Shown here piece by piece: positions 1 to 10,706 of a stretch of DNA of 64,000 nucleotides. Position 1 is the stretch's first letter. Each line of letters starts with the position of its first letter. Made by a program: the position numbers and the translations under genes. The notes beneath the pieces are model-generated. The model saw only the letters and a list, made by a program, of their open reading frames with translations. It was not told where the DNA came from and made no database searches. Source of the stretch: Saprolegnia diclina VS20 (lineage: Eukaryota; Oomycota; Saprolegniomycetes; Saprolegniales; Saprolegniaceae); the NCBI RefSeq assembly GCF_000281045.1, contig NW_008246075.1:839344-903343 (forward strand), read 5' to 3'.

Positions 1-540
1 GGCGGCGGTGGATGGGTGGTCGCTGCAGCGGCGGCTAACGACGTCGGTGTCGTGAGGACGCACCGTGCAGGCGTATCGTGCTTGCCCCCACGGCTGCAAA
101 GCTTGCCTCCGAGAGATAAAGAGGCGAGGTGGCAGATAATCTGGGATTCCAAAGCCATTCGCCCGGAGGTTTTCCGGGATGGGGGCGCTCGAATTCCGGA
201 CGATGTACGGTTAGTTATTTGCCATCGTGGCGAATGCCAGCCAATGAGGAGCTTGGTGCGCCAAGCGCCCCGGCAATGGCCAATCAAATGCGTGGATACC
301 AAACCCAACAACCAATAGAATCGCTGGTTACCAACTTGACACACCATTCACATTGGCCTTTCAGTATGTGAAAGGCCCCACCACTCGGAGAGGTGATTGA
401 CAAGCTTTCATCGCTTGCGTTGAGTATGATGCGACGCATGTTGCCGCAAACTCGTGCATGCCTTCGTGTGTACAACTAGAATCAGCGCAAGACAAAGATA
501 AAGGGAGGAAGCGAAACATCTTGATAACTTGAGCAGCGCA
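1..540. other. Intergenic, no supported gene
   Basis: No reading frame here has the codon pattern of the neighbouring genes. A perfect 9-bp hairpin (GGCCTTTCA, loop GTATG, TGAAAGGCC) lies at 355-377. The phrase ATCGCTGGTTACC at about 311 recurs at about 1125, and AAGCCATTCGCCC-like sequence near 152 recurs near 1091, so this stretch and 1080-1140 may be diverged copies of one repeat. Confidence 0.5.
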
Positions 541-819
541 TTAGGAGCATACGGGGTCGCTGGACCACGTGGTCGTGCCCACGGTTGCCAACTGCGCTAC
601 ACTGGCGCGGTACATCGCCCGGAAGCGTCGCGACGTGCCGCCAGTGCATGTGGAGGTGACCTTGAGATCTGAGCGAATGAAGCCACAAGGCTCGTCGAGG
701 ACATCGACTTCTTCGTAGGCCGCACCGCAGTCGTAGTCGTCTGTCTTTGGACCAGCTTTGGCAGCGACAGTGGTGAGCTTTGAGCTCGGCAAGCGGGAAG
801 CACGAGCGTTGGACTTCAT
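541..819 (-). CDS. Small hypothetical protein (3' exon)
   Basis: A 92-residue frame from an ATG at 819 to a stop at 541 on the minus strand. Codon use (GAC, GTC, CTC, GGC rich) matches the proven genes nearby, which is the main support. It has four cysteines in its second half and no family I recognise. The ATG is directly preceded by TTTGCAG, which looks like a 3' splice site, so this may be the last exon of a gene whose first exon lies at about 880-955 (a short frame beginning MLRASAP joins it in phase). No signal peptide or membrane helix is visible in the exon itself. Function unknown. Confidence 0.4.
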   Translation of the reverse strand: MKSNARASRLPSSKLTTVAAKAGPKTDDYDCGAAYEEVDVLDEPCGFIRSDLKVTSTCTGGTSRRFRAMYRASVAQLATVGTTTWSSDPVCS

Positions 820-1304
820 CTGCAAAGGTGGCGTGGCGCTTTAGATGATGCGCGCAGTAGTTTTAGTGTCTGGCACAAGAGCCGCGCCCGAGACGTGGCC
901 GCTGCTACTGCTGTGGCTTATTTGTGCGGCTGGGATCGGGGCGGACGCGCGCAACATCCATGTCAATCAAATAAAAAATAGACGATCGCAACTACCGCCT
1001 CTAGCATTTGATATTCCATATTCGTTGTGAGAGGCAAGGTGCTCAACAAATTGCGTCGGCGGCTGCCAAAAGCCAAATGTCCACCAATCAGAAGCCATTT
1101 ATTCGCCCACAGCCACCAATCAGATCGCTGGTTACCGCTATGATTCCAGAGATTTGGCAGCCTCGCCGCGATAAAGATGCTTCGAGAAGCACGAGACCCA
1201 GGGTCCTTGAGGCGGCAGGTGGGGCAGCGGAAGCATGGAATGTTGGGGATGTCTTTTAGAATTCAGATTTACATGCAGCTATTACTGTAGTGTCGACGCC
1301 ATCT
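820..1304. other. Intergenic, possible 5' exon of the small gene
   Basis: May hold the upstream exon of the 541-819 gene on the minus strand. The plus-strand frame 845-1030 starts with a hydrophobic, signal-peptide-like segment but ends quickly and lacks other support. Remainder appears non-coding. Confidence 0.4.
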
Positions 1305-2438
1305 CTAGTAATCGTGGCTGTCGCGGCGACCGCGGCGCTGGAAGTCGCGGCCACCGTCCTTGCCACGGCCACCGTAGCCGTGCTCACCACGCGTGCGGCC
1401 ATAGCCGCGGCTCGAGTCGCGGTCGTACTGCGGGCGGGCAGGGCGGTCCTCGCGGTTGCGGGCAAAGGCAACGCGGATCGCCTGGCCGTCCAAGTCGGCA
1501 CCCGAGAGCTTGATCGCGCTGTCAACCGAGTCCGTGTCAACAAAGTTGACGTACGCAAAGCCGCGGAGCTCCTGCGTGTCACGGTCGACCGCGATGTGCA
1601 CGCGCTCGATCTCACCGCAGTGGGCAAACATGTCGTTGAGCATGCCCGAGTTGACGTCCGCCGAGATGTTGCCGACGTACACCGACTTGCAGCCGTCCGG
1701 CTTGGCGACGCGCTTCTGCGAGTTGTTGGTCTTGTGCGAGTAGTTGACGCGGAGCGTGCGGCCGTTGAACTCGGATTCGTCGAGCTCGAGCGCCTTGTCC
1801 GTCGAGTCGGTGTGCACAAACTCGACAAAGCCGTAGCCCAAGACGCGGCCCGTGTCCTTGTCCTTCGGGAAGTAGATCGAGCTAATGTCGCCGCAGTGGG
1901 CAAACATCTCGCGGATGCTGTCTTCCGTCACGTTGTACGGCACGTTAGCGAAGCGGATGCTCGTGCAGCCTTCCGGCTTTTCGGTGCTGGCCGGCGCGCG
2001 CTCACGCGGCTGCTCGGCCTTCTTGACGGCCATGTAGCGCGAACCGCACTGCTCGCCGTCGAGCTCGAGCGCGTTGGCAGCGGCCTCGGCGCTCTCAAAG
2101 CGCACAAAGCACGTGCCCATGGGCGTGCCGTTGCGCTTCTTGGGCATGTGGATCGACTCGATCTCGCCAAAGCGCGCAAACAAGTCGCTAATGTGCTCTT
2201 CCTCCGTGTCGAAGGGCAGGCCACCAATGAAGATGGTGCACGCAAGGCGGTCGGCGTCGGCGTACGACGAGAAGAAGTGGACCTTGGCCGGCATGCCCAT
2301 GAAGGCGAACTGCGGCGCGAGCATGGTCTTGGCCGGCGCGGCAAAGGCCGCGACGTGGAAGGACGAGACCAGCGCACGGAGCGCGGTCTTCTGGACCGGG
2401 CGGGCAGTAGCGGCGAGACGACCAATCGAGCGGAGCAT
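1305..2438 (-). CDS. Triple-RRM RNA-binding protein, probably mitochondrial
   Basis: Single-exon 377-residue protein. Three RRM domains lie at roughly residues 66-140, 158-235 and 250-327; RNP-2-like strands (CTIFIGGLPF, SIRFANVPY, SVYVGNIS) and RNP-1-like strands (GTCFVRFE, GYGFVEFV, GFAYVNFV) are all present. The C-terminus (about 340-377) is an Arg/Gly-rich RGG-type tail ending RRGRRDSHDY. The first 27 residues are basic, amphipathic and free of acidic residues (MLRSIGRLAATARPVQK...), as expected of a mitochondrial presequence; the ATG at 2438 is the only start that includes it. By family, such proteins bind RNA in organelle transcript processing or translation, or act as nucleolin-like factors; the mitochondrial location is my inference. 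Gene and start are well supported; the exact RNA target is unknown. Confidence 0.92.
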   Translation of the reverse strand: MLRSIGRLAATARPVQKTALRALVSSFHVAAFAAPAKTMLAPQFAFMGMPAKVHFFSSYADADRLACTIFIGGLPFDTEEEHISDLFARFGEIESIHMPKKRNGTPMGTCFVRFESAEAAANALELDGEQCGSRYMAVKKAEQPRERAPASTEKPEGCTSIRFANVPYNVTEDSIREMFAHCGDISSIYFPKDKDTGRVLGYGFVEFVHTDSTDKALELDESEFNGRTLRVNYSHKTNNSQKRVAKPDGCKSVYVGNISADVNSGMLNDMFAHCGEIERVHIAVDRDTQELRGFAYVNFVDTDSVDSAIKLSGADLDGQAIRVAFARNREDRPARPQYDRDSSRGYGRTRGEHGYGGRGKDGGRDFQRRGRRDSHDY

Positions 2439-3201
2439 CTTGACGTGGAAATATGGGGAGTGGAGACCATTTCCTTGGGTTTCCTTTGCGCACCAACCAA
2501 ACGTGCCAAATCATCACCTCTCAAACCGCATGCGACGGCCCCTCCTGTTTATGTGACCGCCACCAGACAATAAAACAAACTGGATTGTTGTATGTATCAC
2601 TCATGGGCCGGCCCCCAAATTACCTCTGAAAGAAAATATCCTGACACAACGCGTAGATTTTGGATATGCGACCGCGAGAGGTTATGAAACGCCTACCGGG
2701 ATTGCACCGGGAAAGATCGTCGTTTTATAATGCGACGTCCATACTCAGGTAGAGCTTCTTTCCGTCGAATAAAGTATGCCGTATTTAACCGCTGATTCGG
2801 CATGCGGCATGTCGATGCCAAGAATACGACGCGGACGAGAAACCGACGTGGCATGCGTCGGATGCAGCGCCGTTTGTTCGTGGCAGCCGCCGATGTCGCG
2901 ACGAGGCATGTGCCACGTTCACCGTATGGCGGACGGTCTTGTGATGGATAACATTGTCATCGTCCACTCGGACACTCGGAGCGAGCGCCGAATTAGGAGC
3001 CCAACATGGCCGTTGTGTACTCGACCGTGCATTATTTGTACTACCTAGTCGATGGTGCGTACTAGTGAGTAGTCGCCAACGACTAGCCATGGTGATAAGC
3101 TAGATAGCTACTGCGCTGTGGACTGTAGACCAGCGTGAGACAGCCAATCATGGCAAATGCCGATTTTGAGATTTTGAGAGGCGGCGTGTGCCGAATTTAC
3201 C
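2439..3201. other. Divergent intergenic region
   Basis: Separates the divergently transcribed RRM gene and reductase gene, so it should hold both promoters. No supported gene or RNA is visible. Short frames on both strands lack codon bias. Confidence 0.6.
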
Positions 3202-4761
3202 ATGCTCCAGCATCTCGTCCGCGCCACGGGACGGCGATGGCGACGCCCGACGCTCGAACGAAGCGCGATGTACAGCATGGAAGCGTTCATGGAGTTTGAG
3301 CGCGAGCTCGCGAGGAAGCGCCGGGCGGAGCAGCCTCCGCAGGTACTCGTAGCCTCGATGGTCTTGGACGCTGACCATTCCGCAGGCGCCCAAGACGCTT
3401 CGCCTCCAGCCGCCCGTGCAGCCCCAAGACGGCGATTGCTGCAACCTCAACTGTCCCAACTGCGTCTTGCTCGTGTACCAGGAGCAGCTTATGGAGTACG
3501 AGGACAGCGTGCGCTGGAGCGAGATGGGTGCGCAGATGACGCTGCCGCCGCCAGCTCCCGTCGACACCGTCCTCACGATTGCAGAGATTTCGAGCCTCCC
3601 ACTTGACGTCGCCCATCGACCGACCGACGTGGAGCTGCTGCCCGTGCGTGTCAATACCGAGCTCGGCGCGTCCAGCGTTCGCCACATTGAAGTTGACATT
3701 TGCACGCCGTACAAGACTGCCGACAACCTCGTCGTGCACATGCGCAACGCTGAGAGCGCGGTCGCTGCCTGCGCGGCGCGGCTATGCGTGGACTTGGACA
3801 CTGTGCTCCGCGTGGAGTCCTGCGCCAACCTGCCACCAACCTATCTCGGCGCGTGGACGACAGTCGCGGCCCTTCTCACATGGGCTGTTGACCTGACGTC
3901 GCCGCTGCGGCCACGTCATTTGCGCTTGCTGGCAGCATACGCAACAGACGCCGCCGACCAAGCAGCGGTATTGGCGCTTGCTCAGACTTGGGCCAACGAC
4001 GGCGACGCCCCAAATGTGGTCGATCTGCTCTCGCAGTTTCCATCGATGGCGCTGTCCCTTGAAGCGCTCCTCGCCGTGGCCCCGCCGCTACTCGCACGAC
4101 AGTACACGGTCGCATCATCGGCGGAAGTGCAGCCGTCGACGGTCGCGGTCGCGGTGAGCCTCAAGTCGCGCGGCCGGTGCGCCATCAACTTGGCGTCGGT
4201 GTCGTCGCAGATTTTTGGCTACGTCAAGCGCTCGAGCTTTAGCGTGCTGCCGCCTTCGAGCTCGCCGCTGCTGTGTATTGGCACGGGCACGGGCATTGCG
4301 CCGTTCCGGGCGATGACGCAGGCGCGATGCCACGACGTGACGCGTGCATGGTCACCGATACTTCTCTTCCAAGGGTCGCAGCGACGCGACACCGACTGGC
4401 TCTACCACGCCGAGTTTGAAGCCGCGACAAACGCCGGCGTTCTACGTGGGTACTACCCCGTCTTTTCGCGCGAGCCTGGCACGGTAACGCGGTCATATCT
4501 AGCTTCGATGCGATGTGCACGATCCTGTAGGCAAAACAGTATGTGCAAGATGCATTGCGCGCATACGCCAGCCTCGTTGCCAAGGCCCTTGTCGAGGACG
4601 GAGCGACCGTGTGCGTTTGCGGGTCCTTGGCCATGGGCCGAGACGTCAAGCACGCGCTCGTGGCCTGCCTCGTCGACGCTTATGGCTGGACGGACGCCGC
4701 CGCCAAGGCGTTCATCGCGCGCCTCCAAGGCGACGGCAAGTACATTGCCGAAGTGTGGTAG
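3202..4761 (+). CDS. NADPH/FAD reductase with oxidoreductase-like N-terminal domain
   Basis: Three exons: 3202-3342, 3386-4483, 4531-4761 (introns 43 and 47 nt), 489 residues. A basic N-terminus (MLQHLVRATGRRWRRP) suggests mitochondrial import. Residues about 55-85 carry the oxidoreductase-like cysteine motif (DCCNLNCPNCVLLVYQEQL), a short domain known from OXLD1 and CYB5RL. The rest is the FAD/NADPH half of the cytochrome P450 reductase family: helical connecting segment (about 200-260), FAD motif RQYTVASS, pyrophosphate motif GTGTGIAPFRA, a YVQDAL segment near the C-terminus, and a terminal Trp that in this family stacks on FAD. There is no flavodoxin (FMN) domain, so it should pass electrons from NAD(P)H via FAD to an unknown partner. 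It converges on the acid phosphatase, with 53 nt between stop codons. Confidence 0.85.
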
Positions 4762-4814
4762 CCAAACCAAGAAAAAGGGGTTTCTCAAGCAACTTGAACA
4801 CTGTACGACGATGG

Positions 4815-6750
4815 TTAGCCGAGGAGCGGGTCGGTCTCGCGCCGGTACGGGCTCTGGCGCGTGGCCAAGGTCCCGACGACCGCGAGAAGCGCGCCGACGG
4901 GCAAGAGGAACCACGCGGCCGACGGCTGATGCGTCGAGACGTTGGTGTCGAGGCGGGTCGATGCTTTGGTCGGGAGCTTGCACTGCCGCGTTGCGCGCGC
5001 CCACGACAGCGACGCGTTAAAGGTCGACCACGGGCAGAGCTCTGTAGACACAATGCATGAGCGACATCAACGCCTCGGCCTTGTCGAGCGTACCGTCGTT
5101 GCAGAAGGGCAGCTGGAGCGGCTTGCCGTTGTAGATGAGGCGAACTGCGTACGCGTCGCCGTGACGACGGTCCATGTCGGCATCCTAGAGCCATCTTGAG
5201 ATGCAAGCACTTGAAGCGCGTCATTTTCAAATTACCCGGTAGACTTCGATGACGAGCATGCCGGCGTACGTCGTCCAGTGGCCGTCCCACGTCGGGCCCA
5301 TGGCGACCGCCATCATCGGCATCAGCGTCGAGTCGTGGCCTATGGTGTGCATACCATGAGCTGGATACGTCGTTAGATGATGCACACTTCTTACCCATGG
5401 TAATGCTGAGCTTGAGCGCGGACGACGGGTCGAGGATGACGGCGTCGACGCGCTTGAGGATGTCGCGCCACATGTGCTGCATGTCGAGCTTGGCGTATGC
5501 GCCGTTCTGGTACGACAGCTTCATGCGCGTGCGCGTCTGGACCTCGTTGATGAGTGCGTGAAAGAGCTCTTCGGTCGTGCCGTCGGGCAGCGGCAAGTTG
5601 TTGCATCTGCAGATTGTATCAAGTGTGTATCAAGTTGGTATCAAAAGTGCGTACCGCGCAATCATGAGGCACTCGAGGCACGTATCCCATTGAAACTTGA
5701 CACCGACGATCGCGTTAAAGCGCGCTTGGAGTGCGAGCACGGCCGGACTGTTCCGGTGCGCGACGACGGCCGGCGAGTTGTTGATCTCCTTGGCCATCTA
5801 TATCATTTCCTAATAAGATCTCTAATATGCACTAAGAAATGATTGTGTACACGGTCCAGCATCGGGCACGACGTGTCCCGTCGGTGGTCAATGTAGTCCG
5901 AGTTGGCGTCCGCCGTCATCCACGTGAGCATGTCATCCATGTTCGCCTCGTCCTTGGGCGAGTACGGGAAGAGTGTATCGACGAGCGCTTGGCCCGACCC
6001 GAGCGTCCGTTCTTGATCGTCACTACGACATAGCAATAAGACGACGTTATCCCAAGCAAGTAAATACGCACCTGCGCAGCAGAAGTTCGTGCCGTGCGCG
6101 TTCCTACACAGTGCACGTCCATCCACTGGATGATCCAGTGTCTGCTAGACGTACGCTAATCTTGTTGGAGGAAAAGAGCTTGCGCGGGCCGTGCCCAATG
6201 TAGGCGTCCCGGAGGATGCTATGTCGTAGGACGATGATGAATGTGGCGGCCATAGAGCAGTAAACCGTACGCGCCGTTTTGCCGGTGCTGCTCGCGGCCG
6301 ATGGGCAGGAGGCCGCCGACCATGCACGTGCCGTTGAGGACGTTGCGGTGGTTGATGTACTGCTTGCGGTACAGCCGCCCGTAGCCGCGCGCCTCGCTGC
6401 CATCGTCCAGGTTTTGCGTCTGCAGCATACCGTCCAGCGTGAGCGGCCGCGCATTTGGAGAGACAAAGGATTGTGCGTACCCACACTTGGTTGGTCGAGC
6501 AGTTCCACGTGACGCTCACGGGGCTCGGCGCAGTGTCCCAGCAAAAGACAGCGTAGTACGGCGCGCGGGCGCCGTGGCGGGCGACGACCTGCGCTTGGAC
6601 GAGCTCCAACTTGCGGCTCGTCTCGATGGGTGGAATGGCTTGGCGGGCCGCCATGCCCTTGGGGTCCATGCAGTAGTCGGGCAGCTTCCACCCGTCGTAG
6701 AAGGACGCGGCGGCGACCGCCAACCAAGCAGTCGTCAAAAGCAGCTTCAT
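4815..6750 (-). CDS. Histidine acid phosphatase, membrane-anchored
   Basis: Ten exons keep one frame: 6487-6750, 6271-6419, 6155-6218, 6072-6103, 5851-6022, 5655-5797, 5395-5606, 5236-5360, 5094-5184, 4815-5041; 492 residues. It begins with a signal peptide (MKLLLTTAWLAVAAAS). The phosphate-binding RHGARAP motif carries the nucleophilic histidine; the distal motif is GHDSTL, whose Asp is the proton donor in this family. Supporting family blocks are ELLLRSDDQERTL and GLLPIGREQHRQNGA. Near the C-terminus a hydrophobic helix (WFLLPVGALLAVVGTLA) is followed by a short tail RRETDPLLG, so the protein should be type I with its catalytic domain luminal. ETDPLL fits the acidic dileucine sorting signal for lysosome/vacuole delivery. 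It hydrolyses phosphomonoesters, probably in vacuoles. The last intron (5042-5093) is open in one frame and is the least certain. Confidence 0.87.
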
Positions 6751-7539
6751 TAGCCGTGTCTCTTCTCGAGGTCAAAAGCACAAGTGAAGATTGCCGCAAC
6801 GATCCAGTGTGGTCGGCGCACTGTGCAGCTAATTCCACCCAACTTTGCCACTCACACCAAGTTCAGATTTCGAACGCACCAAGTGTATCTACGATGCGGA
6901 CGAGATTACTACTAAAGGGTCGTGTGGTATATACCATGCTATCAGAGCGTCTGTGGAGCGCTGTCGACGACTAGTACGAGAGGCTCGAGAGAGAGAACAA
7001 CTACGAGAGGGTCGCTTCACGAGGCAAGTGCTTGAAGAGTCGGCTCGTGCAGCCGCGCACGCAACTGCTGGTATTACATGTCGCGTGTATGATCTTTTGA
7101 TGGGTCTAGGAGAACGCACCCATCCAGTATTGCTGCAGCTTGCGCCAGTTTCTTGCGCCACGACGTCAGCCCTCCGCTGTGCACTGCGACGCATATCTCG
7201 TGGCCAATCGAACCAGTATTGCGTCCTTACCGTTGTACCTATATCCCCTTTGGATTCCTAGCCCTCTCTATGGCTGGCTCAACTCTCCAGATATTAGTAT
7301 AGTCGTTATGGCAAGGTGGTGCAGGCAGCACACTTTTGACGCCGATGGGCAGCAACGGCGCCGGCTGTAAGTCACAAGGTGAATGGCGTGTTTTTAGCCA
7401 ATCTGTAGTTCAATATCCATGTTTTATTATGCATACAAATACACTGTCCACGAAGCCTATTTTTATTCTTTGGCCTATCACCGTGCAGCAGGATGTGTCT
7501 CGGGTCCCGATTACGGAGCATTCAAGTTGAAGTGGTGAG
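6751..7539. other. Intergenic between two minus-strand genes
   Basis: Contains the acid phosphatase promoter side and the 3' flank of the metalloprotease. I see no supported gene. Confidence 0.55.
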
Positions 7540-10500
7540 CTACATGATCGAGACGGGCGTCGCGTCGACGATGTACACGGGCGTCTGGACCATGCCGTCG
7601 CCGCTGCGGTCCGACGTCCGGTGGCGTCGGTGCACGACGACCGCCACAACGACCGCGAGCGCCGCGACGACGAGCGCAATCATGACGACGGCCGCCGGCG
7701 ACGGATCCGATGCCGCCCCCGAGTTCGTGTTGTCTTCGTTGACCATGGCCCGCCACGCTGCGGTGACAGTCGAGTTCGCCGCCTCTTGCCCGTTGCAGCT
7801 GGTCGGTGGCAGCGGCGCAATGTCGTGGGAGCGCACCTCGAAGCTACTGACACTCCATACGCTCACGTTGCGGCTCTCGGTGGGCGCGGCGACGCAGTCA
7901 CGCCGACTGCGATCGTAGAGAAATCCTGCGACGCACGCACAGTCGCAAAAGCGCTTGTTCTTTCGTAGCACACAGGTCGAGTTCGGGGGGCCGGCACAGG
8001 CCGTGGTGGTTGCATTCGCGCCTCCACATGCGTGGGTGTTGCAGCCGATGTGCGTTACGGGCTTGATGACGCCGGCACATTCGCTGTATGAGAGCGTCGT
8101 GGTGTGTCGCCGGTCCATGCAGCGGACGACGCGCCGCTTCTCGCCACCGCCGCAGGTCGTCGAGCATTGCGACCACTCGGACGAAACCCACTCGGTGCGG
8201 GCCGACGCCGACGTGCAGAGCCGCAGCTTTTGGCCTGGACATGCTTTTGTCGACAGCGTAATGGTCCCTGGCGCACGACATCTAGAGAATAAGAGATGAC
8301 TAAGATGAAGCCATCGCCAACGAACGTACGCGGCGGGATCGTTGACAAAGCAAAAGGACGCGCCGGACGATGCGTTTCGGAAGCAGCCGCCCGAGGTGTT
8401 GATGCTGGGACACTTGGGCGTTGCCGAACACCCGCAGGGGTTGCTAGGTCGTGGCCGGGGTGTGGTAGGCGATGGCGTCGTTGCGTTCGAGAGCGAACAC
8501 GGCTTGTAGAGCTCGCCCGGGCAGTCCATCGAGCTCAGTACCTGGGCCCCAAGGCACCTACATAGAGGAGTTGAGAATGAGAAACGAAGTGCGGTGGTGG
8601 ATATACCGAGATGGGTCCTTGACGTAGCACCAGCCTTGGCCGTTAAAGTTCTTGCACCCGCCATTCGGAATTGTCGGACAACGACTGGTCGTCGAGCAGG
8701 CGCATGCATCGTCGCGGCTCGTTGGCGTCGGTGTCGTGTTGGTTGGCGTCGGCCCCGTTGTCGTCGCCACGATGGTCGTCGGCACATACGACGCGCCATT
8801 GGTTGTTGCCGGTGGCGTCGTGGGAGCCGGCGTCTCGGTGGTGGGAACTGGCGTCTCGATGGTAGGGATCGGTGTCGCTGTCTTTGACGGTTCTGACGTG
8901 CTGCTCGACGGTTGCGGTGTCGAAGCGTTCACGGCCGGGCAGCTGGCCTTGGAGGTAATATAGTACAGAGGTTTGCCTTGCGCATTGGTGCACGCGTCCG
9001 ACGGGAGCGCCGACGCACACGCTGCATAGCCGACGACGTAGCAGTAGTAGAACTGATCCTTGTGCTTTTGACAGCCCGGTCGGTTGAGCTGCGTACAGAG
9101 GTTGGTGGTTGCGCAAGCGCACGGATCTTGCGGCACGACGCTCGGCGTCGGCGTGCTATCCGTCGTTGGCGATGGCACCGTCGTCACCGGTGTCGGTGTC
9201 GGCGTCACCGTTGTCGTCGCAGCCGTGGGGCTCGGCGTCACTGTTGTGGGATTCGGTGTCACGGTTGTGAGGGTCGGTGTCGGCGTCGCTGTTGTAGGTG
9301 TCGGTGTTGTCACCGGTGTCGACGGAAAGGGCGAGAGACACTTGGCTTGCACGGACGCCACGTAGCTGCACACTTGATTATTGTCGATGAATCGCATCGG
9401 CGTCGACCAGTCGTAGCTCATGATACCGCCCTCGGCAAACGTATGCTGCGCGTTAAAGTTGTGGCCAACCTCGTGGCCAACGAGGATCCACGTCCCGGCC
9501 GCCCCGTCGATGGAGACGCCCGTGTTGTAGCCGACGCTGCCGGTGCAGAGCGTCCCGATCCAAGCGATGCCCGCGACCGTCCCCGTGTACTCTACACCAC
9601 TTATGTATAAGCCTGTTGCGTCGCCTCCACATAACAAACATACGCGGGTCGGCGTTGCAGTTGGTGTGGAGATGCCACAACCCGCAGGGTTGGGACCCAC
9701 AGAGCGGCGGCGCGCCCGTTGCGACCCAGCTACACGCAGAAAACGTTGAGCTCTTCGCCGCGGATAATATCCAAACGACGTACGTTTTCATCGTGTCGAG
9801 GTGCGTGCTCATGACCGCGTTGGCGCCGCAGCCGCCCGGCGCCACGTTCCACTCTGGTCCACCGACTTGGGTCTCGATGAGGAAGGTTCCGATCGCCAAG
9901 TGCACGCCAATCTGCTCGTCGTAGAGTCCGTTGACCGAGTTGTAGACTGCAATGAGGTACGACTGCGTCGCCGCAGCACCGCCTGTTCCGCAAACGTTAC
10001 ATGAGACGAAGCTCAAGGGCACAAGAGTGCGCATACCGTGCTGTGCCGTAAAGCCAGCGTCGGACGCGACACCCACGAGGAGCTGCTGCGCGGCCCAGCC
10101 ACAGTTTTGCATGCGGCCCCACGCGAGCCGGCGGTGGTCTTGGCCCTCGACGTGGACGTCGGCAAGTGGTACATAGTACGCGACCATGCCCGAATTTGAT
10201 GCTCGCGCACCTGCGTGCTGCTCAACGAGGTCGACAACCAAAAGACGGTCATCCATTTTGAGCGTGGCGTGGAACCGATGACCGTCTTGCAGCGTGAGGC
10301 GGGCGTAGCCGCCGTTGAGGACGGACCCCGCGTACGCAATGTCGTGGGGCGATCCCATGGGCAGCGTCGCGTACTCGGGACCCGTGTGGGCGTAGATGAG
10401 CGCTTCTGGGTCGAAGAGGGCGCGGTGTCGCTGCACGAGAGCGACGACGTCGACGCCGTGGGTTCGAAACGTGACGTTCAGCTGCTCGGGGGCGCTGGCG

Positions 10501-10706
10501 AATCGAGAGGACAATGGTGGCGAGATGCTGAGCACTTTGACCTCATCGAGGTCGCGGGTTGAGCTGTCACCGAGCACTACACAGAGACGCCGTTAAGATT
10601 GCACGGGGACTTTGGAAAAAATACCGTCGTCGAGCGACGCAAAGTGGGTCTGATGCGCGACCGTAGCGAGCGGCCAGAGAACGAGCCACCGAAGGAGCGC
10701 GACCAT
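7540..10706 (-). CDS. ADAM-like zinc metalloprotease with TSP1 repeat and TM anchor
   Basis: Six exons join in frame: 10625-10706, 9784-10576, 9644-9729, 8607-9612, 8330-8557, 7540-8281; 978 residues. Exon 1 encodes a signal peptide (MVALLRWLVLWPLATVAH). After an approximately 200-residue pro-like region comes a reprolysin-like (M12B) catalytic domain with zinc motif HEVGHNFNAQH and a Met-turn IMSY. Next are Thr/Pro-rich stretches of repeated TPTP/TTVTP units, cysteine-rich blocks beginning CACAT/CACST/CGCSA, a thrombospondin type 1 repeat (WSQCSTTCGGGEKRR), and an EGF-like CDCACVAGF segment. A C-terminal helix (AAVVMIALVVAALAVVVAVVV) and a short basic tail make it a type I surface protein. 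The Gly usual in HExxHxxGxxH is Asn here. Likely extracellular substrates, identity unknown. Confidence 0.87.

Noticed and set aside
845-1030. Plus-strand short frame with signal-peptide-like start
   Set aside because: Ends after 61 codons, has no downstream exon in frame, and overlaps the likely 5' part of the minus-strand small gene.
1290-2573. 427-codon plus-strand frame opposite the RRM gene
   Set aside because: Ala/Val/Arg-rich antisense shadow of a well-supported gene.
5042-5093. Reading the last acid phosphatase intron as coding
   Set aside because: The 52 nt continue in frame from exon 9 but then shift the C-terminal helix out of frame; removal restores the family-like FCNDELCPW junction.
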